From Trichobilharzia regenti (lineage: Eukaryota; Platyhelminthes; Trematoda; Strigeidida; Schistosomatidae), in contig OX235267.1 in NCBI GenBank assembly GCA_944472135.2, positions 34,627,312 through 34,691,311 on the forward strand: a DNA stretch of 64,000 nucleotides, given 5' to 3'. The first letter of the stretch is position 1; every line of letters begins with the position of its first letter. Shown piece after piece: positions 61,964 through 64,000 of the stretch. The position numbers and the translations under genes were made by a program. The notes under the pieces are model-generated. The model was not told where the DNA came from and searched no databases. It saw only the letters and a list, made by a program, of their open reading frames with translations.

Positions 61964-63793
61964 TTATCTGGTCAACCAAGCGTAGGCACAGAGTAATTTA
62001 CACCAAAGATAATAGCATTCAAATAGTAACTTGAAACTAGAAATGCCTTTATTCATGCAAGTCAATTTAACAATTACTCTCTCGTTTACACTTGGCTTAT
62101 CCTCTCTAAACTGAGCAATATCTTTCGTCCTTTCAAATGCACCAATACTATCATAGTCGTTGGACAAGATACTTAAGTTGATGGGCGTCTTTTTCATCGT
62201 GGATAAAAACACCAACAATGACCGATTGATACCAGTTGATGAAATTAGCAGTGGATTAGAAGCTGTTCTTGTTCGGCTTTCAGAAATTTGTCTACCTGCA
62301 AGACCACCATCACTGCTGTCTTTTACTATCAGCTCACGTTTAGCAATAGCATCTGATGATAGGTGGGCTACATGCTGATATCTCACACTGACGGTCTCAC
62401 AAGTATTCATGCCTTCTGCAACTGCTTCTGCATTTATTCCTACTTCACGTTCAAGTTGTACAGAACCTTTGTTCAACTTAGCAGTAGTAGGCATATCTAT
62501 CATCTCATCATGATCAACCAGGGACAACTGTGAAGTATCATGATCATTATCACGAATATTCACTTTACCGTCAACTTCATCATTTTCAAACTCTTTAATA
62601 ACAGAAGTAGACAATTTTGGTTTCTCCTCACAAATCATTAAAGGTTTTATATCTTCACTCTGACTAGTTATACTTTGTAAACTTTTGGAGTCAGAACTGC
62701 ACTCTGAAGCAGTTACTCTATTCTGTGACACTCTATTCAACAATGGCTTACCAGTTGTAACTACAGACTTCCTGACCGCACAGTTATCGTCACACAATTC
62801 GGAGTCAGGCCTGGAGTTCACATTTAGCTTATCACTGAACTTGCTTACTGGTTCATAGTTCACCTTTGTATGCGCCTCTTGAAAACGTGTAAAACACAAC
62901 CGTGTTTGTCTTGCATCTTGTAACTTATCTGTTGAGGATGTACTACGAAACCTGTTACACTCACTAGGTCTATATGCATTACTAGACATCATGGAGCCTT
63001 CTCGATATCCACCTCTCTGGGGCCTACTCGTCATCAATGATTGCATTTTGCTCTCAGACTGCTCTATTCTAGGGGTGAGATGTAATAGACTGGCGAACTT
63101 GCTCATAGATTGATTGACACTATCTTTTACTAGTTTCAGGATATCATCAAACTTTGGCTTGATACCCTCATCCTCCATACGGGAGCTTATCTTCACCCAC
63201 TTCCTTTGCAGTCGAGTAGGTAGGCGTCTTGCTATTACTTCTAGTATAAAACTCGAGTTGAGGTCATTCATGCAATTCATCGAAATCAATGCATTCTTGT
63301 AAATTAGCAAATTATCTAAAAACTCAGTGAGTGCCTGGGAGTCATCCTGTAATTGACCATTATTACCCTTAACAGCCTCGAATAATTTCCCTGCAATCAT
63401 CGAAGCTCTTCCAAATCTTTGACGTAATATGCTCATGGCCTCGTAGTAGCCCTCTTTTGGCCTCATAAACTTACAGCACTGTATAGCTCTTGCAGCATCT
63501 CCAGTGCAATATCTCATCAAATACATTAACTTCAATTCATCATTTAATATAAAAATACTCAACATGATCTCAAACTCCTTTACAAATTGTAAATAATCAG
63601 CCGGGTTTCCATCAAAACATCGTGGTTCAAATCTGGGGAGTTTGATGTTCCTATTATCCCTGAACGGCGAAACAGTAACATCAACCATGTCATGCTTAAC
63701 ATCAGACACATCGTTACAAGTAACAGACAAGTCACCATGACTTACTTTCCTGTTTGCATCCAAGACACTCTGTCCCTTCTTTGACCCAGGCAT
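61964..63793 (-). CDS. BEL/Pao Gag polyprotein, 609 codons
   Basis: Gag packages the element's RNA into particles. The ATG at 63793 follows about 145 bases of leader after the LTR. Residues about 50-220 carry the BEL-type Gag region: LPRFEPRCFDGNPADYLQFV, KLMYLMRYCTGDAARAIQCC, YYEAMSILRQRFGRASMIAG, FLDNLLIYKNALISMNC and ARRLPTRLQRKWVKISSRM. Residues about 240-560 are polar and poorly conserved. No CCHC knuckle is visible, although BEL Gag often has one. The last 25 residues (FKLLFECYYLWCKLLCAYAW) look like out-of-frame tail sequence, consistent with the gag-pol joint having been deleted. The frame is fully open. Confidence 0.85.
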   Translation of the reverse strand: MPGSKKGQSVLDANRKVSHGDLSVTCNDVSDVKHDMVDVTVSPFRDNRNIKLPRFEPRCFDGNPADYLQFVKEFEIMLSIFILNDELKLMYLMRYCTGDAARAIQCCKFMRPKEGYYEAMSILRQRFGRASMIAGKLFEAVKGNNGQLQDDSQALTEFLDNLLIYKNALISMNCMNDLNSSFILEVIARRLPTRLQRKWVKISSRMEDEGIKPKFDDILKLVKDSVNQSMSKFASLLHLTPRIEQSESKMQSLMTSRPQRGGYREGSMMSSNAYRPSECNRFRSTSSTDKLQDARQTRLCFTRFQEAHTKVNYEPVSKFSDKLNVNSRPDSELCDDNCAVRKSVVTTGKPLLNRVSQNRVTASECSSDSKSLQSITSQSEDIKPLMICEEKPKLSTSVIKEFENDEVDGKVNIRDNDHDTSQLSLVDHDEMIDMPTTAKLNKGSVQLEREVGINAEAVAEGMNTCETVSVRYQHVAHLSSDAIAKRELIVKDSSDGGLAGRQISESRTRTASNPLLISSTGINRSLLVFLSTMKKTPINLSILSNDYDSIGAFERTKDIAQFREDKPSVNERVIVKLTCMNKGISSFKLLFECYYLWCKLLCAYAWLTR

Positions 63794-63938
63794 TGTTGAA
63801 CTTGACCCAATTCCAAAAATGTTCCAGATATTGCTTGTTCAAAGAGGACTTGACCGGCACCAGGAAAGATGAACGGTGACTATCCAAACTGTTACCAGCT
63901 ATCTGAATCGGCCAGAATCTGTTTCTACCATCAGAAAC

Positions 63939-64000
63939 TGTCAGCCACGTCTCGTAAACCGTTAATGCCCAGCTCTTGCCACGCTCGGGCCCACGCTGTT
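63939..64000 (-). repeat. LTR of BEL/Pao element (5' LTR), cut by window
   Basis: Begins TGTCAGCCACGTCTCGTAAA on the plus strand and matches 60526-60587 with about four differences. The rest lies beyond the window. Confidence 0.85.

Larger units (their letters stand above)
60526..64000 (-). mobile_element. BEL/Pao LTR retrotransposon, gag-only derivative
   Basis: Left LTR 60526-60883, internal 60884-63938 and the start of the right LTR at 63939. The internal part has a gag frame but no protease, RT, RNase H or integrase, so pol has been deleted. The element resembles Sinbad-type BEL/Pao elements of schistosomes. It would be non-autonomous, depending on a full-length relative. Confidence 0.85.

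Noticed and set aside
1..64000. CRISPR arrays, prokaryotic operons or viral genes
   Set aside because: No regularly spaced repeats, no operon-like gene packing, and every polymerase-like frame belongs to a eukaryotic retroelement class.

Overview
The window reads as repeat-packed flatworm nuclear DNA, most likely a schistosome (Schistosoma or a close relative such as Trichobilharzia). The reasons are: tRNA-like SINEs carrying hammerhead ribozyme cores, including the Sm-alpha type known from schistosomes; RTE-type and CR1-type LINEs; several Penelope-like elements (PLEs) with a GIY-YIG domain; a BEL/Pao LTR element; many (AT)n tracts; and a split gene with short exons and introns of 8 to 11 kb. 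There are no bacterial-style operons, rRNA genes, CRISPR arrays or viral genes.

Host gene. One real gene is supported, on the minus strand. It is an NDRG-family (N-myc downstream-regulated, alpha/beta-hydrolase fold) gene. Coding exons are seen at 36512-36632, 35355-35457, 24586-24687 and 15986-16129, with a possible 5'UTR exon at 38779-38843. Most of the left and middle of the window is therefore intron of this gene, filled with mobile DNA. The rest of the hydrolase domain is not in view and probably lies to the left.

Layout. 1-12 kb: SINEs, a 1.5-kb perfect-looking palindrome made from a PLE 3' end, and two minus-strand RTE tails. 12.4-14.8 kb: a 5'-truncated LINE with a 654-codon RT frame. 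15-24 kb: an NDRG exon, a PLE fragment, LTR-like repeats, and a head-to-head SINE pair. 24.5-26.8 kb: an NDRG exon and the best RTE copy. 27-33 kb: palindromic PLE-like ends, a second RTE family, SINEs. 33.6-35.1 kb: one RTE copy split by another with a 14-bp target duplication. 35.1-40.4 kb: NDRG exons in repeat-poor DNA. 41.1-57.6 kb: a 16.5-kb nest in which a PLE, bounded by inverted copies of its own 3' end, holds a tandemly duplicated minus-strand CR1 on one side and a 6.4-kb CR1 inserted into its GIY-YIG domain on the other. 57.7-60.5 kb: LINE ORF1 remnants. 60.5-64 kb: a BEL/Pao element reduced to gag between LTRs.

How the parts work together. The LINE reverse transcriptases are the likely mobilising machinery for the SINEs: one SINE family carries the same 3' tail as the RTE copy at 28.5-29.5 kb. 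Hammerhead-type cores recur in at least three unrelated repeat classes (two SINE families and the PLE ends), pointing to self-cleaving RNA as a shared trait of this genome's retroelements. Almost all elements are truncated or frame-broken. The least damaged are the LINE at 12.5 kb, the CR1 ORF2 at 51.4-54.7 kb and the gag frame at 62.0-63.8 kb.
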